Source: Oleispirillum sp963668495 (GTDB taxonomy: Bacteria; Pseudomonadota; Alphaproteobacteria; Rhodospirillales; Rhodospirillaceae). From it: a stretch of 64,000 nucleotides of DNA. The notes under the pieces are model-generated. The model saw only the letters and a list, made by a program, of their open reading frames with translations. It ran no database searches and was not told the origin of the DNA. The stretch's first letter is position 1, and every line of letters starts with the position of its first letter. Below are positions 50,948-60,700 of the stretch, one piece after another. The stretch is taken from assembly GCA_963668495.1 (NCBI GenBank), contig OY764545.1, positions 620,001-684,000 on the forward strand, read 5' to 3'. Both the position numbers and the translations under genes were made by a program.

Positions 50948-53487
50948 GCTTTTTTGCCATTGCACGACTGGCATGGGCAGACTTGCGCGGCAGTTTTGCC
51001 AACGGCCTATCCGGTTTTCGGGTCCTGCTCGCCGGATTAACATTGGGTGTCGCCGCCGTTGCCGCATCTGGCACTGTGGTCGAATCCGTTCAGGCCGGCC
51101 TGACCAACAGCGCCCGCGTCCTACTGGGAGGCGATGCCACAGCACAACGCCTGTACGCACCGCCATCGGAGGCTGATCTGAACCTATTTCAGTCACTTGG
51201 CAAAACCTCCACCATCGCAACCGCTCGCGTCATGGCGCGCCGGGATGATGGTACAGGACGCTCGGTTCTGGCGGAACTGAAGGCCGTGGATGCGGCCTAT
51301 CCTCTCATCGGGCAACTGACTTTATCGCCCAATATCCCCCCTGCAACAGCCTTCGCTGCACAAAATGGCGTTCCCGGCATTGCGGTCGAAGCGGCTCTGT
51401 TGCGACGGATGGGGATAGTGGTCGGTGATGCCGTACGTATCGGCACGCAGTCTTTTCAAGTCCGCGCCATTATCAGCCAAGAACCGGACGCCGCTGGTGG
51501 TGCCTTTCGCCTTGGTCCACGCATCATGACGGATTTCGCTGGATTGCAAGCATCGGGACTGATCCAACCGGGCAGCCTGATTACCTATAAGACCCGTATC
51601 CTTGCCCCCACGCCGCGGCAGGATGACAAACTGGCATCCACCCTGCAAAGCCGCCTGAACACTGAAAACTGGCGCATCCTTGGCCTTGACGACTCCGCAC
51701 GGCGCAGCCAACGGTTCTTGGAAACCGTCGGCAAATTCCTGACTTGGGCCGGATTGACCGCCCTGCTGGTCGGTGGCGTTGGTGTCGCCAGTGCGGTTGC
51801 CGCCGCCGTAGACCAACGACGCACGGTGGTTGCCATCCTGAAAACCCAAGGTGCAACCAACCGCCAGATTGTCCTCATTCAAAGTCTGGTTATCGGTGCA
51901 GTCGCCACCATCGGCATTGCTCTTGGCCTGATTCTCGGCGGGATGGCACCATGGCCGGTCCGCGCCCTGATCACGACAGAGGCTTTACCCGCCGCACCAA
52001 TTCCAGCGATTTATCCGGCTCCGCTGCTCCAAGCCGCCGCCTTTGGCGCCCTGATCACTGCTATCTTTGCATGGTGGCCTTTACTGCGCGTACGTGAAAT
52101 TCCAGCGGCGAATCTGTTGCGGGATACGGAAGGCGCGCTGCACTCCCCCATCCCTTTCTCCGCATGGGGGCTTCTGGCGGCCCTAATCGCCATGATTTTA
52201 TACCTAATGACCCAAACCGGAGACACCCCAGCCATGGGCCTTGGGTTTGCCTTCGGTGCTGTGATGGTACTGGCCCTACTACGCGGTATTGCCCTTGTCA
52301 TTCAGCGAATCGGCGTGCCCCTGTTGTTGCGCCCAAGCGTTGGCTTGCTGGGACGCTTGGCCCTGACCAATTTGACGCGCCGTCATGCGCCCATGGTCTC
52401 CATGCTTGTTGCCCTTGGCCTTGGCGCGACGGTATTGGTCTCTCTGACGCAAGTGCAAGGCACGCTATCCAATCAACTGGGCGATGCCCGCAAAGACGAT
52501 TACCCCACGTATTTCTTCATCGACATCCAACCCCATCAACTTACCGCCTTTCAAAACATCATTGCTGAAACTCCCGGCGCGGATTTGCAGGAAACCGCCC
52601 CCATGGTTCGGGGGCGGGTTACTCTGCTGAACGGCAAGCCAGCGGATGTTCAAGCCGTTGATCCCTCAGTACGCTGGGTTCTGCGCGGGGACCGTGGTTT
52701 CACCGTGGCGAAGACTCTCCCACGCGGTGCCGACATCATTGCCGGGTCGTGGTGGCCCGAATCCGTTCCGCCGCAGCCACTGGTATCCGTTGCCGAAAAT
52801 GTTGCCGAGGGATTGGGCCTGACCATCGGCGATACCGTGACCGTTAATGTCTTGGGCCGCGAAGTGACCGCCACCATCACCAATCTGCGCGGTGTGAACT
52901 GGGCGTCTTTAAACATCAATTTCGCCTTTGTTTTCTCTCCCGGAGTCTTAGATGGCGCACCGCAAACCCTGATTGCCACGGTCAATGTCCCGCCGGAACA
53001 GGAAATCGGATTGGAACATGCCTTGGCTGAAACCTTACCCAACGTCACCGCCATTCGGGTTGCCGATGTTCTGAAGCGGGCGCAGGGCATTTCCGATGTG
53101 GGTGGTCAGGCGATTCTTGCGGTGACTGCCGTTACCGTGCTGGCGGGTCTTCTGGTTCTGGGGGGTGCGGTTTCTGCCGGACTGCGCCAGCGATTGAATG
53201 AGGCCGTCATCCTGAAGGTTCTGGGCGCACGACGCAAAGACTTGCTGCGCGTGACCGCGTGGGAATTTCTTGGCATTGGCTTGATTGTCGGTGCCTTTGC
53301 CGTCATCGCCGGGAGTATGGTCTCTTGGGCAGTTGTAACGTTTGTCCTGAAATTAAACTGGTCGCCAGTTTGGGCACATGCGGGCGTTGTCGCTTTGGCG
53401 TGTGTGGTTGTTGGCCTATGCACCGGCGGCCTCATCGCCGGGCGCATCCTATCCGCACGACCTGCGCAACGTCTGCGTCATTTGTGA
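50944..53487 (+). CDS. ybbP: FtsX-like ABC transporter permease YbbP
   Basis: 847 residues. An N-terminal helix (about 22-45) is followed by a MacB-type periplasmic domain, and two FtsX permease cores with helix groups near 245-380 and 700-840, plus a central pair at 400-470. Typical stretches are AVDQRRTVVAILKTQGATNRQ and LRQRLNEAVILKVLGARRKD, the coupling helices that touch the ATPase. Such proteins act as mechanotransmitters or lipid/lipoprotein extractors, not classical importers. The start overlaps ybbA (ATGA). Confidence 0.93.
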   Translation: MSFFAIARLAWADLRGSFANGLSGFRVLLAGLTLGVAAVAASGTVVESVQAGLTNSARVLLGGDATAQRLYAPPSEADLNLFQSLGKTSTIATARVMARRDDGTGRSVLAELKAVDAAYPLIGQLTLSPNIPPATAFAAQNGVPGIAVEAALLRRMGIVVGDAVRIGTQSFQVRAIISQEPDAAGGAFRLGPRIMTDFAGLQASGLIQPGSLITYKTRILAPTPRQDDKLASTLQSRLNTENWRILGLDDSARRSQRFLETVGKFLTWAGLTALLVGGVGVASAVAAAVDQRRTVVAILKTQGATNRQIVLIQSLVIGAVATIGIALGLILGGMAPWPVRALITTEALPAAPIPAIYPAPLLQAAAFGALITAIFAWWPLLRVREIPAANLLRDTEGALHSPIPFSAWGLLAALIAMILYLMTQTGDTPAMGLGFAFGAVMVLALLRGIALVIQRIGVPLLLRPSVGLLGRLALTNLTRRHAPMVSMLVALGLGATVLVSLTQVQGTLSNQLGDARKDDYPTYFFIDIQPHQLTAFQNIIAETPGADLQETAPMVRGRVTLLNGKPADVQAVDPSVRWVLRGDRGFTVAKTLPRGADIIAGSWWPESVPPQPLVSVAENVAEGLGLTIGDTVTVNVLGREVTATITNLRGVNWASLNINFAFVFSPGVLDGAPQTLIATVNVPPEQEIGLEHALAETLPNVTAIRVADVLKRAQGISDVGGQAILAVTAVTVLAGLLVLGGAVSAGLRQRLNEAVILKVLGARRKDLLRVTAWEFLGIGLIVGAFAVIAGSMVSWAVVTFVLKLNWSPVWAHAGVVALACVVVGLCTGGLIAGRILSARPAQRLRHL

Positions 53488-53639
53488 TGAGTATATTTCA
53501 CGTTATGCACAGAAATTTGAAGAACAAACGTTCGCTTCTAGTTGCTTTCGGTATTGAGCATGGCATACTTGCGCAGAATTCATCGCCACCATATCTATCA
53601 TAGCGATGAAACCAGTTTTCTTTGCATGAGAGGAAAGCA

Positions 53640-54386
53640 ATGAACATGCACACCGACCCGCGTTTTGCAACGATGGGCCGTCGCGTTGTCGATGAGGCAA
53701 CAGATCAAGGCCTGCGCGCATATATGCTTAAGGTCTACAATTACATGACCGCCGCGCTCGCTTTGACCGGCCTGGTTGCGTATATCGTCGGCTCTACCCC
53801 GGCTTTGATGAGTCTGTTTTACACCGTGACGGAACGTGGCGTTCAGCCGAATATTCTGGGCTGGATCGTGACGTTTGCTCCGTTGGGCATGGTGTTCTTC
53901 CTTGGCATGCGCTTCCACAGCATGCGGGTACAGACCGCACAAACCACCTTCTGGGTCTATGCCGCCGTTATGGGGCTGTCCCTGTCTTACATCGTGATGA
54001 CCTACACCGGCGTATCCATCGCCCGCGTGTTCTTCATCTCTGCAGCGGCTTTTGCCGGGCTCAGCCTGTATGGGTACACCACCAAACGGAACCTGAGCGG
54101 CATGGGCTCGTTCCTGATGATGGGTCTGATCGGTGGCTTGATTGCCATGGTGGTTAACTTCTTCCTGCAAAGCTCCGTGCTGCACATGGCCCTGTCCGCC
54201 ATGTTCTTGCTGATCTTTGCCGGTTTGACCGCATATGACACACAGAAAATCAAGTCCATGTACTATCAGGTTTCCGGTGATCAAGCCTTGGCTGAGAAAT
54301 CCGCGATTATGGGTGCTTTGACCCTGTATCTGGACTTCATCAACATGTTCTTGATCATGCTGCAATTCTTGGGCAACCGCGAATAA
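53640..54386 (+). CDS. Bax inhibitor-1 (BI-1/YccA) family membrane protein
   Basis: 248 residues from ATG 53640 with AGGAAAG upstream. Seven membrane helices, with the family stretches LMSLFYTVTERGVQPN, TFWVYAAVMGLSLSYI and the C-terminal LTAYDTQKIKSMYYQ that contains the conserved Asp of the pore. BI-1 proteins are pH-sensitive calcium channels or FtsH modulators. The gene is monocistronic and ends in a strong terminator. Confidence 0.95.
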   Translation: MNMHTDPRFATMGRRVVDEATDQGLRAYMLKVYNYMTAALALTGLVAYIVGSTPALMSLFYTVTERGVQPNILGWIVTFAPLGMVFFLGMRFHSMRVQTAQTTFWVYAAVMGLSLSYIVMTYTGVSIARVFFISAAAFAGLSLYGYTTKRNLSGMGSFLMMGLIGGLIAMVVNFFLQSSVLHMALSAMFLLIFAGLTAYDTQKIKSMYYQVSGDQALAEKSAIMGALTLYLDFINMFLIMLQFLGNRE

Positions 54387-54407
54387 TCCGGTCCTGAAAC
54401 CAGCATC

Positions 54408-54439
54408 AAAAAAAAGCCCCGCACATGCGGGGCTTTTTT
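54408..54439 (+). terminator. Bidirectional terminator between BI-1 and LysR genes
   Basis: Stem GCCCCGC / GCGGGGC with ACAT loop (54416-54433), flanked by an A-run on the left and TTTTTT on the right, serving both convergent genes. Confidence 0.93.
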
Positions 54440-54463
54440 AGTGGGTACACCTGATCGGTCAAA

Positions 54464-55405
54464 CTAGACTTTGTTCGCGACCATTAGCCGCAAGCTGTCA
54501 TAAGCCTTACCGGAGGCATCAAATTCTTCGCGCAGCCACGTTTCCACGGCCTGAACCTTTGCCGCTTGCAGATGATCCTTCGGGCAAACGAAATAATAAG
54601 ACGCCGGACGCGGCATTTCGATTTGGACATCAAAGGGCTGAACCAAAGACCCATCCGCCAGATAATCCGCCGCCATCAGATCATTTTCCAAGGCAATGCC
54701 CAGCCCATCGGCGGCGGCCCGCAGCGAGTGCGCCGAGTGCGTAAAGCGGAAGCCACCGGGAGCCTCGGAATACGGCAGATCAGCCGACCGCAACCATTCT
54801 CCCCAACCATTCAATCGGCATTCCGAATGAATTAACGGGTGGCGCAGAACATCCGCCGGTTCTTTTAGCGGTACAGGACCGTCAAGCAAGGCCGGGCTGC
54901 ACAGGACCATCATCCGTTCCGTATACAGGTGCTCAACCTCAAGCCCCGGCCAATCGCCATACCCATAGCGAATCGATGCATCAACGTTTTCACGCACATA
55001 CACCACATCTTCCATACTGCCCATCACCCGCACATCAAAACCGGGGCATTTTTCCCGAAAGCTGCGCAAACGCGGTACCAACCACGTCGCCGTCAAACTC
55101 GGCGGAGCGGTCAGAGTCAATACATCCGAACCGGTAATGGATGCCAAATCGCGTGTGGCCTGTTCAATTTGATCAAACGCCATGCGAATTTTGACAACAA
55201 AGGTCTCCCCAACACTGGTCAGTCGCAGCGATCGGTTCATGCGTAAAAACAGGCGTACGCCCAGATATTCTTCAAGATTATGAATTTGGTGACTAACCGC
55301 AGAAGGTGTCACATTCAATTCTTCCGCGGCATCTTTAAAACTCAGGTGTCGCGCTGCAGATTCAAAACTGCGCAACGCAACCAGCGGCGGCAATGTCCGG
55401 CTCAC
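54464..55405 (-). CDS. LysR-family transcriptional regulator, GcvA-like
   Basis: 313 residues. The N-terminal helix-turn-helix reads LRSFESAARHLSFKDAAEEL and TPSAVSHQIHNLEEYLG, characteristic of the GcvA branch, followed by the RSLRLTSVGETF linker. The binding domain covers about 90-300. GcvA relatives control amino-acid, beta-lactamase or transport genes. It lies 132 bases downstream of the MaoC-type gene on the same strand. Its target is not obvious. Confidence 0.9.
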   Translation of the reverse strand: MSRTLPPLVALRSFESAARHLSFKDAAEELNVTPSAVSHQIHNLEEYLGVRLFLRMNRSLRLTSVGETFVVKIRMAFDQIEQATRDLASITGSDVLTLTAPPSLTATWLVPRLRSFREKCPGFDVRVMGSMEDVVYVRENVDASIRYGYGDWPGLEVEHLYTERMMVLCSPALLDGPVPLKEPADVLRHPLIHSECRLNGWGEWLRSADLPYSEAPGGFRFTHSAHSLRAAADGLGIALENDLMAADYLADGSLVQPFDVQIEMPRPASYYFVCPKDHLQAAKVQAVETWLREEFDASGKAYDSLRLMVANKV

Positions 55406-55537
55406 GTCAATCCCCCCCAGGCTTGATACCTACCCACTCAGGTAGTCCGTAGGCAAAAGTGTAAGCTGAAAAAAAGGGTGAGGTAAAGACATTACCCGAA
55501 AAAAAGAAAAAAGGCGGACTCGGGTATGAGAACCACC

Positions 55538-56425
55538 TTAGTCGGGGCTCATCCGAGCCGTCGCCGTCATTGCCAAGGCCCCGGTATGGTCCAATGCCCA
55601 CAAAAGATAAGCATTTTCAGTATGATCAGGGTCAGGTGCCCCATGAATGGTCAACGGATGCACATCAAACAGCGGTCGAACTGCACGGAAAGCAAACTCC
55701 GTAACAGTTGCCGTTGGTCGTTGATTCCGCAACAAATCTATCAGATAGGTCGCCGTCAGCGGACCATGGAAGATCAACCCCGGATACCCTTCATCTTCCA
55801 CGCAGAACTTGCGGTCATAGTGGATGCGATGCCCGTTAAAGGTCAGGGCCGAATAACGGAACAACAAAACCGGATCAGGCACAATCGTGCGGGAGAAAAG
55901 CGATTCTGCTGGGGCGGGCAAGGGTTTGGGCGGCGGCGCGGACGGGTCATCGTAATCACGATAAACAATGTCATGTTCTTCCGTGATGCACAGAACGTCA
56001 TCCTGAAAGATCTCATGCAGCACCGTGACGAAAACCAGCGGCCCGGTTTTCCCGGACTTGATCGCCACATCCTTAACGGTGGACACCTTTTTCGCCGGGC
56101 CTCCGATGCGGAGGGGAGACCGCCAATAAAGGCGGCCTCCGGCCCACATCCTGCGTGGCAGCGGAACCGGGGGGAGGAAACCGCCTAACGCAGGATGGCC
56201 ATCACGGCCAAGTTCAGATTGGCGCACCCGTGGCATGAAATACAACCAATGCCACAAAGGTGGTAGGGTATCCCCGGCGTGGGGCTGGGGGTCGTCACGG
56301 TCAAGGGTTGCCGATAAAGCAGTGACCGGGGCCGAGGATACCTCATCCCATATGGTTTCTGTTCGCCCAATCCAGCTTTGCAGCCGGGCTGTCGTTGCGG
56401 AATCCAGTTGCTCAACCATATGCAC
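55538..56425 (-). CDS. MaoC/HTD2-type hydratase (mesaconyl-C4-CoA hydratase-like)
   Basis: 295 residues with a double hot-dog arrangement. The N-terminal half (WHWLYFMPRVRQSELGRDGHP, GGFLPPVPLPRRMWAGGR) is the FAS1-like dehydratase part, and the C-terminal half contains LLFRYSALTFNGHRIHYD, the catalytic hydratase-2 motif with Asp and His, and FHGPLTATYL. This set matches mesaconyl-C4-CoA hydratases and the yeast HTD2 group. The physiological substrate is not clear because no other genes of the 3-hydroxypropionate or C5-dicarboxylate pathways adjoin it. It is divergent from the AraC gene. Confidence 0.83.
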   Translation of the reverse strand: MHMVEQLDSATTARLQSWIGRTETIWDEVSSAPVTALSATLDRDDPQPHAGDTLPPLWHWLYFMPRVRQSELGRDGHPALGGFLPPVPLPRRMWAGGRLYWRSPLRIGGPAKKVSTVKDVAIKSGKTGPLVFVTVLHEIFQDDVLCITEEHDIVYRDYDDPSAPPPKPLPAPAESLFSRTIVPDPVLLFRYSALTFNGHRIHYDRKFCVEDEGYPGLIFHGPLTATYLIDLLRNQRPTATVTEFAFRAVRPLFDVHPLTIHGAPDPDHTENAYLLWALDHTGALAMTATARMSPD

Positions 56426-56599
56426 CTACCTAAGCCAAACCAAAATACGAACGGCTTTAGAGACTGGTTACTTTACGGAACAAAAAACACCCCGACAAAC
56501 GATCCTTTTTCATGGAGTCGATGAATTGAATTCTTGCAAAAACCCTAGGGTTCAGGCCATGTTTTCCCGGATCACCAAGAAATATAACGATTTTTCTAG

Positions 56600-57460
56600 A
56601 TGAAACAGATTATCCCTCAGTCCGTCCATAAAATTCAGCAAGCCTTTTGGCGGCATTCGGATTATCCGCACATTGAAATTCGGACGACTCGGGACAGCCA
56701 CCAAGCTTACAAAACCCACACACATGCCGAAATTTCCATCGGACTGATTGAACAGGGGCAAACCGCTTTGCAATGCCCACAGTCTGAGCTGATTTTATCT
56801 CAGGATGATATTGTCCTGTTGCCACCGGGCTTGCCACATGCCTGCAACCCATTACCCGGCACCACCCGCAGTTATCAGATGATTTATATTCAAACAGCGT
56901 GGGCCATGGCGATTCTAAGCCGGGTCCATCACCGTCCTGTACTTGCACTCCACCCCCACGCTGTACGGCTGGTTAACCCGGAATTGGCAGCGACCTTGCG
57001 CAACGCTTCCACCGCGTTACAGCACAACCCAGACATCACCGACCAGACGGTTTTTGACCGCTGCGTGATACAAATCCTATGCGCTGCGGCTCCGACATGG
57101 GACAATCGCCCCCCTTCGCCCCTCAGCCAATTTGTGAAAACCGAACTGCTGGCGTCTCTCACCGCACCTCCGGCTTTGGCTGAGTTGGCCTGTAAAGCCG
57201 GATGCACAGTTGAAACCTTGATTCGCAACTTTCGCCGTGATTACGGCATGACGCCTAAGGCATTCCTCAACAACGTTCGGGTCGAAACCGCCAAATCCTT
57301 TTTGCGATTAGGCTGGAGTCTGGTCGCAACGGCATTGGAGGTGGGGTTTTCGGATCAAAGTCAATTCCACAAGGCTTTTGTGACCTACACGGCGTCGACC
57401 CCTGGTCAATACCAATCCGCGTCAATTTCCGACAAGACCGCAACCATCATCCAGCCGTAG
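56600..57460 (+). CDS. AraC-family transcriptional regulator
   Basis: 286 residues. The N-terminal cupin-like effector domain has HTHAEISIGLIEQG and LLPPGLPHACNP. The C-terminal AraC domain holds two helix-turn-helix units: LAELACKAGCTVETLIRNFR and ATALEVGFSDQSQFHKAF. The start at ATG 56600 lacks a strong ribosome site, so translation may be weak. LysE follows after 43 bases, so it probably regulates that exporter, a common pairing for amino-acid efflux. Confidence 0.92.
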   Translation: MKQIIPQSVHKIQQAFWRHSDYPHIEIRTTRDSHQAYKTHTHAEISIGLIEQGQTALQCPQSELILSQDDIVLLPPGLPHACNPLPGTTRSYQMIYIQTAWAMAILSRVHHRPVLALHPHAVRLVNPELAATLRNASTALQHNPDITDQTVFDRCVIQILCAAAPTWDNRPPSPLSQFVKTELLASLTAPPALAELACKAGCTVETLIRNFRRDYGMTPKAFLNNVRVETAKSFLRLGWSLVATALEVGFSDQSQFHKAFVTYTASTPGQYQSASISDKTATIIQP

Positions 57461-57503
57461 GGTCCCGCGACGCGTATTTCCGCGCCGAATCGGAGGCCCA
57501 CAT

Positions 57504-58133
57504 ATGTTTGATAGTGCATTTCCCGCGACCTTCCCTGCCCTTGCAATTGCCCATTTTGTTGCTCTGCTCAGTCCCGGACAGGACTTTTTCTTGATTACCG
57601 GTCATGCCATACGCCATCGCTTACGGGGCAGTTGGGGCATTTGCCTTGGCATCGCCCTTGGTAATGGCATTTATATTCTGGCGGCCTTGCTTGGCTGGAA
57701 CCATCTGCAATCATCCACACTTCTGCGAACTATAATTGAACTCGGTGGCGGGCTGTATTTGACTTGGATTGGCTGGCAACTGCTGCACGCCAAACCCGGC
57801 ACCACCACCATTACAGCCGTGGCCCAGCACCCGGGGATCATCAAACAACTGATCCTTGGCCTGAACTCCGCCCTACTGAACCCCAAAAACGCCTTTTTCT
57901 ATATGAGCTTAATGTCCGTAGTTCTGGGCCGCGACATAACACCTTTACAGCAAACATTGTGTGGCACTTGGATGGTCGGCGCTGTTCTGCTGTGGGATCT
58001 TTGCGTCGCAGCCTTCATCAGCCACCCACGCCTGCAAACTCGCCTGTACTCCCACGTGCACAGGATTGAACAAGTTGCCGGGATTATCCTGCTGTCCTTT
58101 GCTGCCTTACTGTTTTCTCAGACCCTTCAATGA
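57504..58133 (+). CDS. LysE-family amino acid exporter
   Basis: 209 residues, six membrane helices. The family start is AHFVALLSPGQDFFLITGHAI, with GICLGIALGNGIYI and the conserved LNSALLNPKNAFFYMSLMSV near residue 125. LysE/RhtB exporters release basic or neutral amino acids or homoserine lactone. The ribosome site GGAGG lies ahead of ATG 57504. It is co-transcribed with the AraC gene upstream. The precise substrate is not fixed by sequence. Confidence 0.92.
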   Translation: MFDSAFPATFPALAIAHFVALLSPGQDFFLITGHAIRHRLRGSWGICLGIALGNGIYILAALLGWNHLQSSTLLRTIIELGGGLYLTWIGWQLLHAKPGTTTITAVAQHPGIIKQLILGLNSALLNPKNAFFYMSLMSVVLGRDITPLQQTLCGTWMVGAVLLWDLCVAAFISHPRLQTRLYSHVHRIEQVAGIILLSFAALLFSQTLQ

Positions 58134-58447
58134 TGAATAAACTACAAACACATGATTAAATTTCATTATGACTGAAATAATTTGATGTAAGTTGTGAAGC
58201 GAATTCGCTTGGCAAACTGCGGCATCACACGTATGGTGCGCGACTTCGCTGGAGGCTCTTTGGGTGGAAACGCCCGAGCGTCTGACGAGAAGACGCACTT
58301 TCATCTGGCCTTTGGCATTGCCCGCCACACAGCGGAACAGATATCCGCCCCAGCGTGAACGTTGATTTCTTGTTAGCCTCCGAAACATTCGCCGAACGGT
58401 GTTGGCCACCGCGTTCGGCTGTTTTGCTGTGGCCCAAAGGACTTTTT
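58134..58447 (+). promoter_or_regulatory. Long structured leader of the DEAD-box helicase gene
   Basis: 314 bases without a gene. It contains a 14-bp perfect palindrome AAGCGAATTCGCTT (58197-58210) and, close to the start codon, an inverted repeat GCCGAACG / CGTTCGGC (58391-58398 and 58412-58419) followed by TGTTTTG, an attenuator-like arrangement 28 bases before the ATG. Long structured leaders are usual for cold-induced helicase and csp genes; a thermoswitch is possible but unproven. Confidence 0.5.
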
Positions 58448-59875
58448 ATGCTCTTTTCTGATTTTGAACTGCACTCGAAGATTGTCAAAGCTGCCACAGC
58501 CTGTGGCCTTGAAAACCCGACACCGGTGCAGGAACAAGCCATCCCGTTGGTGCTGGAAGGACGCGATGTGCTTGCCACAGCGGCCACCGGCACTGGCAAA
58601 ACCGCGGCATTTTTGCTGCCGACCATGTCCCGCCTGCTGTGCGAACAAGAAAACCGTAAACCGGGTACTCCGGCGATTCTGGTGCTGACACCGACTCGTG
58701 AGCTGGCGTCCCAGGTGACTCGCGCCGTGCGTGATTTCGGAAAATTCCTGCGTCTGAGCTGTGTTGAAGTCGTTGGCGGCGTACCTTATCGCGATCAATT
58801 GCAACGTCTGCGTCGCCCGGTTGAAGTGGTGGTTGCCACCCCGGGTCGTTTGCTTGACCACATGCGCAGCGGCAAACTGGACTTGAGCCAAGTCGGAGCA
58901 CTGGTTCTGGACGAAGCAGACCGTATGCTGGATATGGGCTTTTCCGAAGACGTGGAAACCATTTCCAAGGCATGCCCGTTTGCACGACAAACCCTGTTGT
59001 TCACCGCGACATTGGACAAACGCATGGAAGCCTTGGCCAGTGGCATTCTGAAAGACCCGGCCCGCGTATCCATCGAAACCAAACTGTCCGCGCCGGATAT
59101 TGATCAAAGCATTTATTATGCCGATGACTACCGCCATAAACGCGAATTGCTGACCCACTTCCTGGAACAGGAAGGCACCAGCAAATCCATTGTTTTTGTT
59201 GCGACCAAACGCGATGCCGATACGCTGGCCCGTGAACTGGGTGAAAACGGACACAAGGCCGGGGCACTGCACGGTGACCTAAACCAAGGGCAACGTAACC
59301 GCACTCTGAAACGGCTTGTGGATGATCGTCTGAGCATTCTGGTTGCCACCGATGTTGCCGCACGCGGAATCGACGTGCGTGATATCAGCCATGTCATCAA
59401 CTTTGACCTGCCGCGCGCGGTCGAAGATTACGTCCACCGTATTGGTCGTACCGGACGCGCCGGTGCCGCCGGGACTGCGATTTCACTGGTTGGACGTGAT
59501 GACCATGGGCTGGTTATCCGTATTGAGCGTTTCACCAAAACCACCTTAACCGTCGGCACCGTCGAAGGCTTGGAACCGAAATTACCGATTCAGGTTCCGG
59601 CAAAACGGAATGCAGGGAAAAGACGGCCGGGGAACGGCGCTGGCTTCCGTGGCGGCAAGCCGCAAGGCCAAGGTCGTGGCAAACCGCGCAATGCTGCAAA
59701 GGCAGATCAGGCCGTCCGTCCGCTTGGTGGTAAGCCGAGCGGCAAACCCGGCACGAAGCCGGCAGCAAAACCGCGCCGCAACAAACCTGCAGTGGCAGCA
59801 AAAGCCCATGCCCGTCCGCGGCCGAAGGCTGGGAACAGCAATTCCGGCAGCGCCATGCGTAAACGCGCCAGCTAA
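58448..59875 (+). CDS. DEAD-box ATP-dependent RNA helicase (RhlE-like)
   Basis: 475 residues from ATG 58448 with AAAGGAC upstream; an extension to 58355 reads through the leader hairpin. Q motif NPTPVQEQAI, Walker A ATGTGKTAA, PTRELASQV, TPGRLLDHM, VLDEADRMLDMGF, TATLDKRME, and HRIGRTGRAG are in order. The last 120 residues form a basic, Gly/Lys/Pro-rich tail (KPSGKPGTKPAAKP type repeats) for RNA binding. It unwinds structured RNA, likely in ribosome assembly or mRNA decay at low temperature. Confidence 0.95.
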   Translation: MLFSDFELHSKIVKAATACGLENPTPVQEQAIPLVLEGRDVLATAATGTGKTAAFLLPTMSRLLCEQENRKPGTPAILVLTPTRELASQVTRAVRDFGKFLRLSCVEVVGGVPYRDQLQRLRRPVEVVVATPGRLLDHMRSGKLDLSQVGALVLDEADRMLDMGFSEDVETISKACPFARQTLLFTATLDKRMEALASGILKDPARVSIETKLSAPDIDQSIYYADDYRHKRELLTHFLEQEGTSKSIVFVATKRDADTLARELGENGHKAGALHGDLNQGQRNRTLKRLVDDRLSILVATDVAARGIDVRDISHVINFDLPRAVEDYVHRIGRTGRAGAAGTAISLVGRDDHGLVIRIERFTKTTLTVGTVEGLEPKLPIQVPAKRNAGKRRPGNGAGFRGGKPQGQGRGKPRNAAKADQAVRPLGGKPSGKPGTKPAAKPRRNKPAVAAKAHARPRPKAGNSNSGSAMRKRAS

Positions 59876-60005
59876 AACCATTGCGAATCGCTCTCAACTG
59901 ATTGTTTTTCCATGAATTTGTCACGAGTGCCTTGAGATTACAGGCATTCGTGACTAGCTTTCTGGAAACACATCGTACCGTTGCCGGACGCAAGGAGAGG
60001 GATTC

Positions 60006-60347
60006 ATGCCATACGTCGTCACCGAACAATGCATCAAATGCAAATACATGGACTGTGTGGAGGTCTGCCCCGTCGATTGTTTCTATGAAGGGGAAAACTT
60101 CTTGGTGATTAACCCGGACGAATGCATCGACTGCGGTGTCTGTGAACCGGAATGCCCGGCAGAAGCCATCGTCCCGGATAGTGATGACCTTGCAAATAAG
60201 TGGTTGCCAATCAACGCGAAATACGCGGAAATCTGGCCGAATATCACCATGAAGGGTAAAGGGCCAGCCGATCAGGACAGCTGGAAAGGCAAGCCCGGAA
60301 AGGCAGAAATGCTCAGTTCCGCACCGGGAACCGCGCACGAAGGTTGA
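60006..60347 (+). CDS. fdxA: 7Fe ferredoxin FdxA
   Basis: 113 residues. The first half holds the [3Fe-4S]/[4Fe-4S] ligands: CIKCKYMDCVEVCPVDCF and CIDCGVCEPECP. The long C-terminal tail with YAEIWPNIT is typical of the FdxA (Azotobacter FdI-like) family. It is a low-potential electron carrier. The ribosome site AAGGAGAGG lies seven bases upstream. The alphaproteobacterial order fdxA-carD is kept; a terminator follows immediately, so carD is transcribed separately. Confidence 0.97.
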   Translation: MPYVVTEQCIKCKYMDCVEVCPVDCFYEGENFLVINPDECIDCGVCEPECPAEAIVPDSDDLANKWLPINAKYAEIWPNITMKGKGPADQDSWKGKPGKAEMLSSAPGTAHEG

Positions 60348-60700
60348 AGTTCCTGCGCATACAATTTTCTTCACTTTTATACAAAACCACCGGATTCACG
60401 GTGGTTTTTATGTTTCATTTGTGTTATACAATGGCTGCTGCGTCACTGATGCGACCACACCCAATCCTCATATTGGATGGGCTCCCCGAGGGGACTGATC
60501 AGGGCGCGAATTTTTTTGGAAACCTCTACTGCGGCGCACCCCGCCTTTGCGGCGGGCACCACGGCTTTTTTTCTGAATCCCGTGGATGGCATGCTTTGGT
60601 AATCGGCGACGTAGTGGCGGGAGGGACATGACTTTGTCATGAAACGCGGAAGCGAAAAGGGGCGCAACCGCAGTGGAAAGACCGAAAGAGAGACATCAAA
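60348..60700. other. Intergenic region fdxA-carD with hairpins
   Basis: 353 bases without a supported gene. It begins with the fdxA terminator (60383-60409). Further on are a -10-like TATACA (60424-60429), two hairpin-forming stretches (CCCAATCC region at 60459-60483 and CCCGCC/GGCGGG at 60540-60555) followed by T-runs of seven at 60510 and 60565, and then a GA-rich ribosome-binding region before carD. A small RNA is possible; on the minus strand a 49-codon frame ends at 60443 without a ribosome site. Confidence 0.4.
60383..60409 (+). terminator. Terminator of fdxA
   Basis: Perfect 10-bp stem AAAACCACCG / CGGTGGTTTT with a six-base loop, ending in five T, 35 bases after the fdxA stop. Confidence 0.92.
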
